DNA of 64,000 nucleotides. Origin: Gallionellaceae bacterium. GTDB taxonomy: Bacteria > Pseudomonadota > Gammaproteobacteria > Burkholderiales > Gallionellaceae. Positions 42,253-53,032 of the stretch are shown here, in pieces. The DNA lies in contig JAVBYO010000015.1 of the NCBI GenBank assembly GCA_030823955.1, positions 1-64,000 of the forward strand. The letters are read 5' to 3'. The first letter of the stretch is position 1. Each line of letters begins with the position of its first letter. A program made the translations under genes and the position numbers. Below the pieces are notes generated by a model that was given only the letters and a program-made list of their open reading frames with translations, was not told where the DNA came from and made no database searches.

Positions 42253-45200
42253 ATGAAAACGCTCTTCACAATCCGCACACAATTATTTGCACTGGTGATG
42301 GCCATTGCTTTGCCCATGGTCGGCATCCTGGTGTACACCATCTACGACAATGCACAGCAGCGCATCGTCGAAGCCAAGTTAACGGCGCATATGCTGGCCG
42401 CATCGGCCGCAGCCGATGTCAATCGTGTGCTGCTCTCCAATCGCGATTTTCTGGTGCAGATGGCCAAGCGTCCGCTGATCCGCAAGATGGACGCGCGCAA
42501 CTGCGACAAAGTGCTGTGGGACTTCCGCGAGTTATTCCCGAAATCCGCGAACATGACGGTCATCGACATGCAGGGCACGGCGATCTGCTCAGCCGTGCCC
42601 CAGCCGGGCGGCAAACCGGTCTCGGTGGCCCAGGCACCGTGGTTCAAGAAATCGCTGACCACCGACGGCTTCGTGGTGAGCGACCCGTTCTTCGGCCCGA
42701 TCACCGGACGCTGGGTGACGGTGTTGACCTACCCCGTCCGTGATGAACATGGGCGCAAGATAGGTTTTCTCGGTCTGCCGCTCGACCTCGCCTTGTACGA
42801 ACCCAATCTGACCAATGTGCCGATGATCCCGGAGACCGCCATCGGCATCGTGGCGCGGGACGGGACGTTCGTGTGGCGCAATCTCGATACCGAAAAGTGG
42901 GTGGGCCAGAAGCGCAGCGAGAACAAGGCGCTGCAGAAACTGTTGACCGGGGTCGAAGGCGAGATGGAGGGGATAGACGCTGTCCAGCGGATATACCACG
43001 TCGATCAGGCCGACACGTCCGGCTGGCTGGTATATGCGGGTATCCCCACCAGTCATGTCTATGCGCGGCTCTATGCGGCGTTATACAAGAACATCATGCT
43101 CGGTTTCGTCAGTCTGCTGTTCATCCTCGGCATCGCCTGGTTGATCGCACGCCAGATATCGCGCCCGATCGGCGCTCTTGCCACGACCTCGCGCGCCATC
43201 CGGCAAGGACGCGAAGATGCCCGTGCCGAGATGGACGGCCCGCCGGAGATCAGGGAGGTGGCGCAGGAATTCAACGAGATGCTCAATGTGCGCCTGCGGG
43301 CGACCGCCGCATTGCGCGCGAGTGAGGCGAAACTTTCCGAGGCATTGAAGATCGCGCGTATGGCTCACTGGGAATACGAGGTGGTCAGCGACGAGTTCAT
43401 CCTCAACGACCAGTATTACTCGTTGCATCACACCACCGCAGAGCAGATGGGAGGTTATCGTCTGTCTTCGGCAGATTTCGCGCTACGTTTGGTGCATCCC
43501 GAGGATGCCCGCTTGGTGGCGGAGCACATCCAGCACGCCTTGCATACGGATGTCGGCGCTTTGCTGCAAGTCGAAGTGCGCATCATGTGCGCAGACGGAG
43601 AGGCGCGCTGGGTGCATGTGAGTTACAAGGTTGAAAAAGATGGTCAGGGCGTCACACTCAGACTGGTTGGTGCTATGCAGGACATCGCCGAGCGCAAACT
43701 TGCCGAGCAGAACCAGAAACGGCTGAATCGCGCGCTCAAACTGCTGAGTGATTGCAATATGGCACTGGTGCATGCGACCGGGGAACATGCCCTGTTGTCC
43801 GAGATATGCCGCCTGATAGTCGAGCAAGGAGGTTATCGCATGGCATGGGTGGGATATGCCGAACATGATGCGGAGAAAACCGTGCGCCCGGTGGCGCATT
43901 GGGGCGATGACAAGGGATATCTGAACGGTGTAGGCATCAGTTGGGCAGATACGGAGCATGGGCGCGGCCCGACGGGGATGGCGATCAGAACCGGACAGAC
44001 TGACATCAATCAGGATTATCAGACCAATCCGCACATGGTGCTGTGGCGCGAGGCGGCGCTGGCCTGCGGATACCGCTCCAGCATTTCACTGCCGCTGAGA
44101 AACAAGGGGCATGTACTGGGGGCACTCACCATCTATGCCGCCGAGACTGCCGCCTTTGTCGCGGAAGAGGTCACGCTGCTGGAAGAGCTGGCCAACGATC
44201 TGGCTTACGGTATCGAAACTTTGCGCACGCGCATCGAACATGCCGAAGCGGAAAAGAAACTGGAGTTCCTAGCGCATCACGACATGCTCACCGGCCTGCC
44301 CAACCGCCTGTTGCTGCGTGATCGCTACGAACAGGCGGTCGCGCAGGCGGATCGCGCGCATTCCGGCGTGGCGGTGTTGTTCCTCGATCTGGACAACTTC
44401 AAACAGGTGAACGATACACTCGGCCACACCTACGGCGACAAGCTGCTGGTGCGGGTGGTCGAGCGTCTGCGCAGTTGCCTGCGCGACGGCGATACCATCA
44501 GCCGCCAGGGCGGCGACGAGTTCGTCATCCTGTTGCCCAATCTGCGCGACCTTGCCGTGATCAGCGGCATCGCACAGCAGATCGTCGAGACGTTTTCCGC
44601 GCCATTCGAGATCGACGCCTATTCGATCAACACCACCTTCAGTATCGGGGTGAGTTTGTACCCGGACGACGGCAAGGAGTTCGATATGCTGCTGCGCAAC
44701 GCCGATACCGCGCTGTATCAAGCGAAAGATAGCGGGCGCGACACCTACCGTTTCTTCTCCGAGAAGATGAATATGGATGCGCAGGAGCAGTTGCAACTGC
44801 AAGGGCAATTGCGCAACGCGGTGAAGAATCAGGAATTCATCCTGCACTATCAGCCGCAGATGGATATCGTCGGCGGGCGTCTCATCGGCGCGGAAGCTTT
44901 GGTGCGCTGGCAGCATCCAGAGCTCGGACTGATCCCGCCCGGCAAATTCATCCCGCTGGCGGAGCGTAGCGGCCTTGTCATTCCGATGGGTGACTGGGTG
45001 CTCAACGAGGCGTGCCGTCAGGCGCAGGAGTGGCGCGAGAAAGGCCATGCTCTGGTGATGGCGGTCAATCTCTCCGCGCTACAGTTCAAACGCGGCAACC
45101 TGCTTGAGACCGTCTCTCACGCGCTGAAACGTTCCGGTCTGCCGGCGGAGATGCTGGAGTTGGAGCTGACCGAATCCATCCTGCTGCAAGATGTCGATGC

Positions 45201-45546
45201 CGCGATCAAGACGTTGCACAGTCTGCGCGATATGGGAGTCAAACTCTCCATCGACGATTTCGGCACGGGTTATTCCAGCCTCTCCTACCTGAAGCGTTTG
45301 GCGGTGAACAAACTCAAGATCGACCAGTCCTTTGTGCGCGATCTGGCCGAGGCTTCCGACTCTGCTGCCATCGTGCGAGCCATCATCCAACTCGGTCATA
45401 CCCTGCAACTGACCGTTATCGCAGAAGGCGTGGAGACCGATGCGCAACTCGCTTTCCTGCGCAACTACGGCTGTGATGAGGCGCAAGGGTATCTGTACAG
45501 CCGCCCGGTCCCCGCCGAGCAATTCGCGGAGTTATTGAAGAAATGA
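42253..45546 (+). CDS. membrane dCache-HAMP-PAS-GAF-GGDEF-EAL protein
   Basis: Bifunctional c-di-GMP protein of 1097 residues. TM1 at ~10-30, a periplasmic dCache domain (~35-280), TM2 (~283-303), HAMP, PAS (~365-480), GAF (~500-650), GGDEF (~660-830, intact RQGGDEFVI) and EAL (~845-1090, intact GAEALVRW, DDFGTGYSSL, AEGVE). It should sense an extracytoplasmic ligand and adjust c-di-GMP. Both catalytic signatures are complete. Its stop overlaps the porin gene start by 4 bases, which suggests coupled translation and a link to uptake of a solute. Confidence 0.93.
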   Translation: MKTLFTIRTQLFALVMAIALPMVGILVYTIYDNAQQRIVEAKLTAHMLAASAAADVNRVLLSNRDFLVQMAKRPLIRKMDARNCDKVLWDFRELFPKSANMTVIDMQGTAICSAVPQPGGKPVSVAQAPWFKKSLTTDGFVVSDPFFGPITGRWVTVLTYPVRDEHGRKIGFLGLPLDLALYEPNLTNVPMIPETAIGIVARDGTFVWRNLDTEKWVGQKRSENKALQKLLTGVEGEMEGIDAVQRIYHVDQADTSGWLVYAGIPTSHVYARLYAALYKNIMLGFVSLLFILGIAWLIARQISRPIGALATTSRAIRQGREDARAEMDGPPEIREVAQEFNEMLNVRLRATAALRASEAKLSEALKIARMAHWEYEVVSDEFILNDQYYSLHHTTAEQMGGYRLSSADFALRLVHPEDARLVAEHIQHALHTDVGALLQVEVRIMCADGEARWVHVSYKVEKDGQGVTLRLVGAMQDIAERKLAEQNQKRLNRALKLLSDCNMALVHATGEHALLSEICRLIVEQGGYRMAWVGYAEHDAEKTVRPVAHWGDDKGYLNGVGISWADTEHGRGPTGMAIRTGQTDINQDYQTNPHMVLWREAALACGYRSSISLPLRNKGHVLGALTIYAAETAAFVAEEVTLLEELANDLAYGIETLRTRIEHAEAEKKLEFLAHHDMLTGLPNRLLLRDRYEQAVAQADRAHSGVAVLFLDLDNFKQVNDTLGHTYGDKLLVRVVERLRSCLRDGDTISRQGGDEFVILLPNLRDLAVISGIAQQIVETFSAPFEIDAYSINTTFSIGVSLYPDDGKEFDMLLRNADTALYQAKDSGRDTYRFFSEKMNMDAQEQLQLQGQLRNAVKNQEFILHYQPQMDIVGGRLIGAEALVRWQHPELGLIPPGKFIPLAERSGLVIPMGDWVLNEACRQAQEWREKGHALVMAVNLSALQFKRGNLLETVSHALKRSGLPAEMLELELTESILLQDVDAAIKTLHSLRDMGVKLSIDDFGTGYSSLSYLKRLAVNKLKIDQSFVRDLAEASDSAAIVRAIIQLGHTLQLTVIAEGVETDAQLAFLRNYGCDEAQGYLYSRPVPAEQFAELLKK

Positions 45547-46844
45547 TGCCGACCTTACACATGACCCGCTGCTTATTCTGTCTGTTGTTTGCTGTCTCCT
45601 GTCCGGCACAGGCGAGCAACTGGTTGCAGTTGCAAGGCAACGAACCAGCCGGTGCCGCGGCGCTCAGGGTGCAGGGTTTCGTGCAACCGAGTTACACCTA
45701 CATCGACGCGGGGCCGATCAGCGGTTTGCAGGGTGCCTCCGCCGCGCATAACGGCAAATATTCCACGCTCAATCTCAATTGGCCCGAGTTGCAACAGGCG
45801 CAGCAGTTTCAGGTGATACGTGCCGGTCTGGGCGCGCGCGGGCGGCTCAGCGAAGAGATCAATTATTTTCTCGCACTGGACGCGGGCCAGAACGGCGTCA
45901 ACTATTATCACAAGGCCTCCCTCTCCGACGCCTCGCTGACCTTCAACCAGATACGCGGCGCACGGGTTCGGGCGGGGCTGTTCAAGTTGCCGACCAGCGA
46001 AGAGGCGCTGCTGGCCATCAACGTGTCTTATCCCTACGTGTATAACTCCAATGCCGTGTTGTACATGCTGGTCGGCCTGCCCGTCGAAGCGAGCGGCGTG
46101 GTCAGCCGTAACGGCGCTTCCGCAGCCAGATTGTCCAGCGGCTTCTCCGGCTTCCGCGATTGGGGCGTGCAGGTCTACGACTGGTTCGAACGCGGCCAGT
46201 GGGAATACTCCTATGCCGCGATGGTTTCCAACGGTGCGGCCATCGACACGCCGGGCGACAACGATAGCCGCAAGGATCTGACACTGCGTCTACAGGCTTC
46301 CTACCTGCTCGGCGGGCAAGGCCCCAACCGTCAGGATGTCAGCACCTTCGTGTGGCGTCAGTCCGGTGCCCGACAGTTCGGGACGGAACACTACGACATG
46401 GTGCGCGAAGGGCTGGGGATGAAATACCTGCAAGGTGCACATCGCGTCACGGCGGAGTATCTGCGCGCCAGCGGCATGGTGGTGGGCGGACAGACACCGC
46501 CCTTCGTCGGTCAGGTGTTTGCAGTCGGAGTGAACGAAAAGGCCGCCGGTGGATATGTCGAAGGCGGCTGGCGTTTCCAGCCCAAATGGGAAGCCAACCT
46601 GCGTTACGACTATCTCGACTTCATGACCGAGACCGCCGCCAACGAACGCGAGTTCGCCACCACCACGCTGGGGCTCCAATATTTCATCGATCCCGCGACA
46701 CGCGCCATCTTCAATTACGAGCGCCGCAACATGAAAGTCACCAGCCCGCTGGCCATCGCAGCGGGGGCGGCACGCAACAACGCCCTCACCATCGCCGACG
46801 ATCTGGGCGACCGCATCAGCCTGCAACTTACCTGGTCGTTCTGA
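45543..46844 (+). CDS. outer-membrane porin, OprO/OprP-like
   Basis: 433-residue predicted porin: signal peptide (cleavage after CPAQA), then 16-strand-like alternating segments ending in LQLTWSF with a terminal Phe. The RVRAGLFKLPTSEEALLA segment resembles the phosphate-selective (OprO/OprP) family, but the substrate is uncertain. It overlaps the c-di-GMP gene by 4 bases (ATGA), unusual for a porin. Confidence 0.75.
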   Translation: MMPTLHMTRCLFCLLFAVSCPAQASNWLQLQGNEPAGAAALRVQGFVQPSYTYIDAGPISGLQGASAAHNGKYSTLNLNWPELQQAQQFQVIRAGLGARGRLSEEINYFLALDAGQNGVNYYHKASLSDASLTFNQIRGARVRAGLFKLPTSEEALLAINVSYPYVYNSNAVLYMLVGLPVEASGVVSRNGASAARLSSGFSGFRDWGVQVYDWFERGQWEYSYAAMVSNGAAIDTPGDNDSRKDLTLRLQASYLLGGQGPNRQDVSTFVWRQSGARQFGTEHYDMVREGLGMKYLQGAHRVTAEYLRASGMVVGGQTPPFVGQVFAVGVNEKAAGGYVEGGWRFQPKWEANLRYDYLDFMTETAANEREFATTTLGLQYFIDPATRAIFNYERRNMKVTSPLAIAAGAARNNALTIADDLGDRISLQLTWSF

Positions 46845-46976
46845 TCGCCCCTCATGCCCGACCCTGCTCCCGCCTGAAGGGGTAGGGCGTATTTGGTTTT
46901 CGAGATTGAACCCTCGCGCCAGTTGAGGCAAGATGCGCACCTTGTATTTCGTATAACCAACACAAAGAGAAGAAAC

Positions 46977-47681
46977 ATGGGCGCACAGTGGAAAGCCAGA
47001 CACAAAGAGATCGCAGCGAACGCAAAGGGTAAGATCTTCGGCAAACTTGCCAAAGAGATCATGGTGGCCGCCAAAGGCGGTGCCGATCCCGATTCCAATT
47101 CGCGCCTGCGCCTCGTGATCGAGCAGGCCAAAAAAGCCTCCATGCCCAAAGACACTTTGGATCGCGCCATCAAGAAAGGTGCCGGCCTGCTCGACGGCGG
47201 CGCGCAACTGGAGCGTCTGGTCTATGAAGGTTTCGCCCCGCACCGCGTGCCGGTCATCGTCGAATGCCTGTCCGACAACATTAACCGCACCAAGTCCAGC
47301 ATGAACGTGTTGTTCCGCAAAGGCCAGCTCGGCGCGGAAGGTTCCGTGTCATGGGACTTCAGTTATGTCGGCATGATCGAGGCCACACCGAACAGCAAGG
47401 ATGCCGACCCGGAAGTCGCCGCTATCGAAGCGGGCGCGCAAGACCTCGAACCGTCCGAGGAAGGTGCCACACTGTTCATCACCGACACCACCGATCTGGA
47501 TGCCGTGTGCAAGGCCCTGCCTGCGCAGGGTTTCACCGTGGTTTCCGCACAACTCGGCTACCGCCCGAAGAATCCCGTCACCATCAGCGACGCAACCGAA
47601 CTCGAAGAGGTGCAAGCCTTTCTCGAAGCCATCGACGGCGATGACGATGTGCAGAATGTATATGTGGGATTGGCGGGCTGA
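46977..47681 (+). CDS. YebC/PmpR family protein
   Basis: 234-residue member of the YebC family. The N-terminus [19 protein letters not shown] matches the YeeN/YebC variant, then the [31 protein letters not shown] block (quoted in parts as [11 protein letters not shown] and [10 protein letters not shown]). Earlier described as a DNA-binding regulator; recent work links the family to translation through proline stretches. The start at 46977 gives the canonical N-terminus. Confidence 0.93.
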   Translation: MGAQWKARHKEIAANAKGKIFGKLAKEIMVAAKGGADPDSNSRLRLVIEQAKKASMPKDTLDRAIKKGAGLLDGGAQLERLVYEGFAPHRVPVIVECLSDNINRTKSSMNVLFRKGQLGAEGSVSWDFSYVGMIEATPNSKDADPEVAAIEAGAQDLEPSEEGATLFITDTTDLDAVCKALPAQGFTVVSAQLGYRPKNPVTISDATELEEVQAFLEAIDGDDDVQNVYVGLAG

Positions 47682-48034
47682 TGCCTGAACGTGCCTTGCC
47701 CCCGGCGGGCGCGATGAACAGGCATCGCATCATCCTCGGCTGGCTGTTTTTCGCGGTCGCCGTGCTGATCTCAGTGGTGGTGGTATTCACCCTGCGCAAC
47801 TACTTTGGCAATGCAGGCACGCCGCAGGCCGAACACATCGTCAGGGTCGCGTTGCTGGTGGCGGCGCTGTTCGCTCTGGCAGGGTTGTCGCTGCTGATCG
47901 ATTTCCGTTATGCGACGTGGATATGTCTGCCGTTCTCGGCGGTCATTCTGTTCTCGTTCCCTGTCGGCACCATCCTCGGCGTTTATTACGGCTGGTATCA
48001 CTGGCAGCGTTACTACGCGCGCAAAGCGCAATAG
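47681..48034 (+). CDS. small membrane protein, 117 aa
   Basis: Three transmembrane segments (about 18-40, 55-76, 80-104), a basic C-terminus and no recognised family. Its ATG overlaps the yebC-family stop by 1 base (TGATG), suggesting coupled translation. Faces the convergent outer-membrane gene 1 base away. Confidence 0.65.
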   Translation: MPERALPPAGAMNRHRIILGWLFFAVAVLISVVVVFTLRNYFGNAGTPQAEHIVRVALLVAALFALAGLSLLIDFRYATWICLPFSAVILFSFPVGTILGVYYGWYHWQRYYARKAQ

Positions 48035-48035
48035 T

Positions 48036-48788
48036 TTAAAAGCCGAAGCGGTAGGCCACTCCCGCGCCATAAGCTTCCAGCGAAGTACGCTCGCTGCCTT
48101 GCGGGAGCACGATCTTTCCGGTGATATACAGGTTCCAGTGGTCGATCTGAAATTGCCAGTTGACTGCCTGATACACCGCCAGCGTTGTAGCGGAAGAGCC
48201 GACATCGTGGATCGTGCCGCCGAACGATGCCGTTCCCGAGCCTTGGAACAGAGCCGGGCCGATGCCGTAACCCAATTTCCAGTAGATGTCCCGTCCCGGA
48301 TACAGCGGCCCCATCTTCATGAACAGCGTCGGCGCGAGGCCGAGATATCCGCCGCTCACCCGCGTGCCGATATCCTGTCCGCGAAAAGCCGAATTGACCA
48401 ACTGGTAGCGGGTGTCGAATACACTTGCCGATGCGTTGATGTCCCAACCGATGATGGCACCGCCGAGCGGCAGCGTCCATGAGTGCAGGATCTTCTCTTT
48501 GCTGTTGAGTTCCAATATCGGACTCGGTGCGCCGTTGTCGGTGATCTGTGCGTTCGCCGCCGCGCCGCTGTGGGTGGATTTGTAAGTCACCTGCAGATAG
48601 GCCAGTCCAACAGTGAAAGACTTCTCATCCAGTTTCATGAGTGCCTGATCGAGCAATCCCAGCGACGCGGGCTCTGCTGTTGGTGACGCGCCTGCGGTCG
48701 TCTCCGCCGCCGCGCTGAACGCGGCCATCATCCCTGTCGCGAGCAGCGCCGTGACACCTGATCGTATTGCTGTGCTGAGATTCATCAT
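48036..48788 (-). CDS. outer-membrane beta-barrel protein, phenol-pathway (MetA-like) type
   Basis: 250 residues: signal peptide to about residue 28, a short Ala/Pro/Thr-rich linker, then regular beta strands and a C-terminal GAGVAYRFGF ending in Phe, typical for an outer-membrane barrel. Similar in layout to the MetA-pathway/SphA family. AGGAG lies 6 bases upstream. It is 9 bases after the next upstream gene's stop, so the two form an operon. Function unknown. Confidence 0.6.
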   Translation of the reverse strand: MMNLSTAIRSGVTALLATGMMAAFSAAAETTAGASPTAEPASLGLLDQALMKLDEKSFTVGLAYLQVTYKSTHSGAAANAQITDNGAPSPILELNSKEKILHSWTLPLGGAIIGWDINASASVFDTRYQLVNSAFRGQDIGTRVSGGYLGLAPTLFMKMGPLYPGRDIYWKLGYGIGPALFQGSGTASFGGTIHDVGSSATTLAVYQAVNWQFQIDHWNLYITGKIVLPQGSERTSLEAYGAGVAYRFGF

Positions 48789-48797
48789 GTCTCTCCT

Positions 48798-49313
48798 TTA
48801 GTGCCAGCGATACGTCAGGTGCACACGCAAGGCATTGCGCTGGGTACCCCGTATATAGGTTGATTCGAACAGATCGGCCTGTGCCTGTGCGCCCCATCCA
48901 TTCGGTTTCTCGAAACCCGCTGTCAGTCCGCCGCTCAAGCCGTATGCGCTGTTCTGCACCGTGCCGTTGTCGATGATGAGGCGGTCGTGTTCGAAGGCAT
49001 GGACGCCGATGAACCAGTCGCCCTGCCAGCGGCGCAGGGCGATGCCGGCCAGCCCGTCGGTGATCGTTCTGGAATAGGTGTCCCGTTCTGCGGAGATCAT
49101 CAGGTAAGGGGAGAGTGACCAGTTCGGGGCGATGACGAACAGCGCATCCACGCCCAAACTCAGGCCGTTGCTGGTGACACTATCCTCGCTGGCGCCGATC
49201 ACGCCAAGGTAGATCCCCATGCCGTTCTGCGGTGCGGCGGCAAGCCCACCGGAAAAGAACAACGTCGCCGGAATGAAGCAGAGGTACAAGTACGTTCGTA
49301 TCTTATCCATCAT
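48798..49313 (-). CDS. outer-membrane beta-barrel protein, 171 aa
   Basis: Signal peptide (cleavage after LAAA), followed by an 8-stranded type barrel of about 145 residues; the ending VHLTYRWH lacks the usual terminal Phe but keeps aromatic residues. AGGGGAG lies 5 bases before the chosen ATG (49313); a GTG at 49319 also keeps the frame. Expressed with the 48036 gene. No specific family recognised. Confidence 0.6.
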   Translation of the reverse strand: MMDKIRTYLYLCFIPATLFFSGGLAAAPQNGMGIYLGVIGASEDSVTSNGLSLGVDALFVIAPNWSLSPYLMISAERDTYSRTITDGLAGIALRRWQGDWFIGVHAFEHDRLIIDNGTVQNSAYGLSGGLTAGFEKPNGWGAQAQADLFESTYIRGTQRNALRVHLTYRWH

Positions 49314-49420
49314 CGTCACTCCCCTGGGTTGCGATCTTGAGATAGACGCGTGCTCCTCGGCGTCGTGGTCATTATGCGCTTCCCCTTATGGCGTGTGCAC
49401 GATTTGTTTTTGCACAAAGA

Positions 49421-49449
49421 TTGACGCGTTTATTGCGCCCCCGTATATT
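49421..49449 (+). promoter_or_regulatory. sigma-70 promoter of the leader-eamA transcript
   Basis: TTGACG (49421-49426) and TATATT (49444-49449) with 17-bp spacing. The start should fall at 49456-49457, which is the A of a small ORF's ATG. The mRNA would then be leaderless for that ORF. Confidence 0.75.
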
Positions 49450-49456
49450 CCTGCCC

Positions 49457-49549
49457 ATGCAAACGCAATTCATCTCTGCCGATTTCATCATCGCCAAGCG
49501 ACTGTGGCTAGCCCTGCTAGCCCACTGCCGCAGCGCGCTCCTGTTCTAA
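49457..49549 (+). CDS. putative leader peptide, 30 aa, leaderless
   Basis: An ATG directly at the predicted transcript start begins a 30-codon ORF ending in TAA at 49547. The peptide has a hydrophobic, basic C-terminal half (KRLWLALLAHCRSALLF) containing several Leu codons, two of them CTA, and one Trp. A GGCTAG/CTAGCC hairpin (49506-49522) lies within it. No Shine-Dalgarno is present, as expected for a leaderless start. It precedes the switch region of the EamA gene and could act in attenuation. Inferred; no homologue known to me. Confidence 0.45.
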   Translation: MQTQFISADFIIAKRLWLALLAHCRSALLF

Positions 49550-49563
49550 CGTCTTTTTTAACC

Positions 49564-49628
49564 GGGCAACTGCGGGTCTTCCGCGTTGTCCTGCCCCAGA
49601 CCCGTAGCCATCCATCACTCAGGGTCTG
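49564..49628 (+). promoter_or_regulatory. alternative-hairpin region controlling the eamA start
   Basis: CAGACCCG (49597-49604) can pair upstream with CGGGTCT (49573-49579) or downstream with GGGTCTG (49622-49628), which includes the AGGG ribosome site of the transporter gene. The two pairings exclude each other. A further GGGCA/TGCCC stem (49564-49568, 49592-49596) competes too. The layout fits translational attenuation. Confidence 0.5.
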
Positions 49629-49633
49629 ACATC

Positions 49634-50566
49634 ATGGCAATTGAAACTCGCAACACCTTCATGCAACGGGACGTATTCCTCGGCGTGGTCTTTGCGCTGC
49701 TGGCGGCGCTCGGCTTCTCGGCCAAAGCCATCCTGGTCAAACTGGCCTATCTGGCTAGTAACGTCGATGCAGTGACGTTACTAGCCCTGCGTATGGTGTT
49801 TTCGGTGCCGTTCTTCATCGCGGTGGTTGTGTGGTTGCGGCGGCATGAGGCCGCGCCGCTGAACACACATGACCGTTTGCTGGTGCTGGGCTTGGGGTTG
49901 GTCGGTTATTACCTGTCCAGTTTTCTCGATTTCCTCGGGCTGCAATACATCTCCGCTGGTTTGGAGCGTTTGATCCTGTTCCTCTATCCGACACTCACGG
50001 TGATCTTCAGCGCAGTGCTCTACCGGCGTGCCATCGGGCGCAAAGTCATCGCGGCGATGGCGCTGAGTTATGCCGGTATCGCGCTGGTGTTCTGGCACGA
50101 CGTGGGCATACATCCGGGCGATGTCGTATTGATGGGAGCGGGATTGGTGTTCGCCAGCACGGTGTCTTATGCCGTCTATCTGGTGGGGGCGGGGCATGCC
50201 ATCACACGTATCGGCGCGTTGCGCTTCACCGCCTACGCGATGATGGTGGCGAGTGCCGCCTGTGTGTTGCAGTTCGTGGTGATGCGCCCGCTGAGTGCGC
50301 TCGACCTGCCCGTGAGCGTGTACCAATATTCCATCGCGATGGCACTGTTCTCCACGGTGTTGCCGGTGTTCCTGTTGTCGTTCGCCATCCGCCGCATCGG
50401 CTCGGGCAGCACCTCGCTCATCGGCACCGTCGGCCCGGTGAGCACCATCTACATGGGGTATCTGTTCCTGAACGAGCTGGTGTCGGTATTGCAGATCGCG
50501 GGATCGGCACTGGTGTTGTGCGGGGTGCTGCTCATCAGTCTGAACAGCAAAAAAGAAGCGGCGTGA
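49634..50566 (+). CDS. EamA/DMT superfamily transporter
   Basis: Ten-helix permease, 310 aa, two EamA repeats (about 17-150 and 165-305). RhtA/YdcZ-type exporters of amino acids or metabolites share this fold; the substrate cannot be read from the sequence. The start at 49634 follows AGGG by 9 bases. Expression is probably controlled by the leader region at 49457-49628. Convergent with the small gene at 50569. Confidence 0.9.
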   Translation: MAIETRNTFMQRDVFLGVVFALLAALGFSAKAILVKLAYLASNVDAVTLLALRMVFSVPFFIAVVVWLRRHEAAPLNTHDRLLVLGLGLVGYYLSSFLDFLGLQYISAGLERLILFLYPTLTVIFSAVLYRRAIGRKVIAAMALSYAGIALVFWHDVGIHPGDVVLMGAGLVFASTVSYAVYLVGAGHAITRIGALRFTAYAMMVASAACVLQFVVMRPLSALDLPVSVYQYSIAMALFSTVLPVFLLSFAIRRIGSGSTSLIGTVGPVSTIYMGYLFLNELVSVLQIAGSALVLCGVLLISLNSKKEAA

Positions 50567-50568
50567 GA

Positions 50569-50901
50569 TCAGCTTTCGCGCAACGGGTAAGCATCGTAAA
50601 GATGTTTGCCCAGTGCTTTCCAGGCATCTCCGGCGTGTACGTCGCGGTCGTCTCTGGCGGCGCTTTCCATGGTGCGTATCATCACCGAGATCAGGGCGAA
50701 AAGTTCCGCCTTGGTCTTTTGTTTGCGGTCGTTGGAGGCGTAGGCAGCCTGGGCGTGGCTCGGGCCGAAGGCTTTGCATTCGGTGGCGAGCCGCTGCATG
50801 GCGATATCGTCGTGCCAATCCAGCCCCAGCGCCACCAGATGGCGGATCAGCTCGGTCTCGATCTGGCTGACTTCGTCCCAATGATTCTCGATCTGGCTCA
50901 T
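50569..50901 (-). CDS. hypothetical protein, 110 aa
   Basis: Soluble, helical and slightly acidic protein of 110 residues. No family recognised. GGAG lies 7 bases before the chosen ATG (50901), whereas the longer form from 51093 would cross a repeat region and has no site. A repeat of acidic and Ala-rich helices suggests a small alpha-helical domain. Confidence 0.65.
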   Translation of the reverse strand: MSQIENHWDEVSQIETELIRHLVALGLDWHDDIAMQRLATECKAFGPSHAQAAYASNDRKQKTKAELFALISVMIRTMESAARDDRDVHAGDAWKALGKHLYDAYPLRES

Positions 50902-51318
50902 TTCAATTCTCCTGCGGGTGTGGTGCCTGTTGATCCGGCACGAATTAAAGTATGAAGTCGCTGCAAGCCCCTCTCCCGCAAGCGGGATAACCAGCGACTT
51001 GCCCGCTGGCGGACTTAGTCGAATGGCTAGTAGTTCCATCAGAGGGGTTGGGGTGAGGGATGGCAGGTTGAAGCAAATTTTGAAGGTGCGCACCGCCCCT
51101 CATCCCCAGCCCTTCCCCCGCCTACGGGGGAAGGGAGTTTGCCCATTCAGGCGCATAGTAAAAACTGTATTCGCGCCGGATCGATAGGCTTGATTGTAAA
51201 TGACTTCGCGCTCAGCCACGAAGCCATCATACGCCGCCGCCACGGGCAAGTGAGAGCATGCGGCTAAGTGCCTATTTGGGTTAAACTTACGCATCTTTAT
51301 CAACTCATCTAAATCAAA
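50902..51318. other. intergenic stretch before ettA with repeats
   Basis: No gene recognised. It holds C/G-rich repeat material at 50966-51135, including a perfect 11-bp stem (CCCTTCCCCCG at 51110-51120, partner at 51125-51135, loop CCTA), and a GAGGGGTTGGGGTGAGGG segment at 51043-51060. The last 180 bases have no clear promoter consensus. Confidence 0.6.
50966..51135. repeat. dispersed-repeat remnant with CCCCTC/GAGGGG arms
   Basis: CCCCTC near 50971 and GAGGGG near 51043 form outer arms. A second block (CCCCTCATCCCCAGCCC) is followed by the 11-bp hairpin 51110-51135. Such C-rich and G-rich blocks are common dispersed elements in proteobacteria. Confidence 0.6.
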
Positions 51319-52989
<1,671 letters not shown>

Positions 52990-53032
52990 CAGCAGGCGTG
53001 GCTCTTTACCCGATAAGTTTGAAATTGTGACG

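Noticed and set aside
49551-49560. intrinsic terminator after the leader peptide
   Set aside because: A run of six T exists but no stable stem ends right before it.
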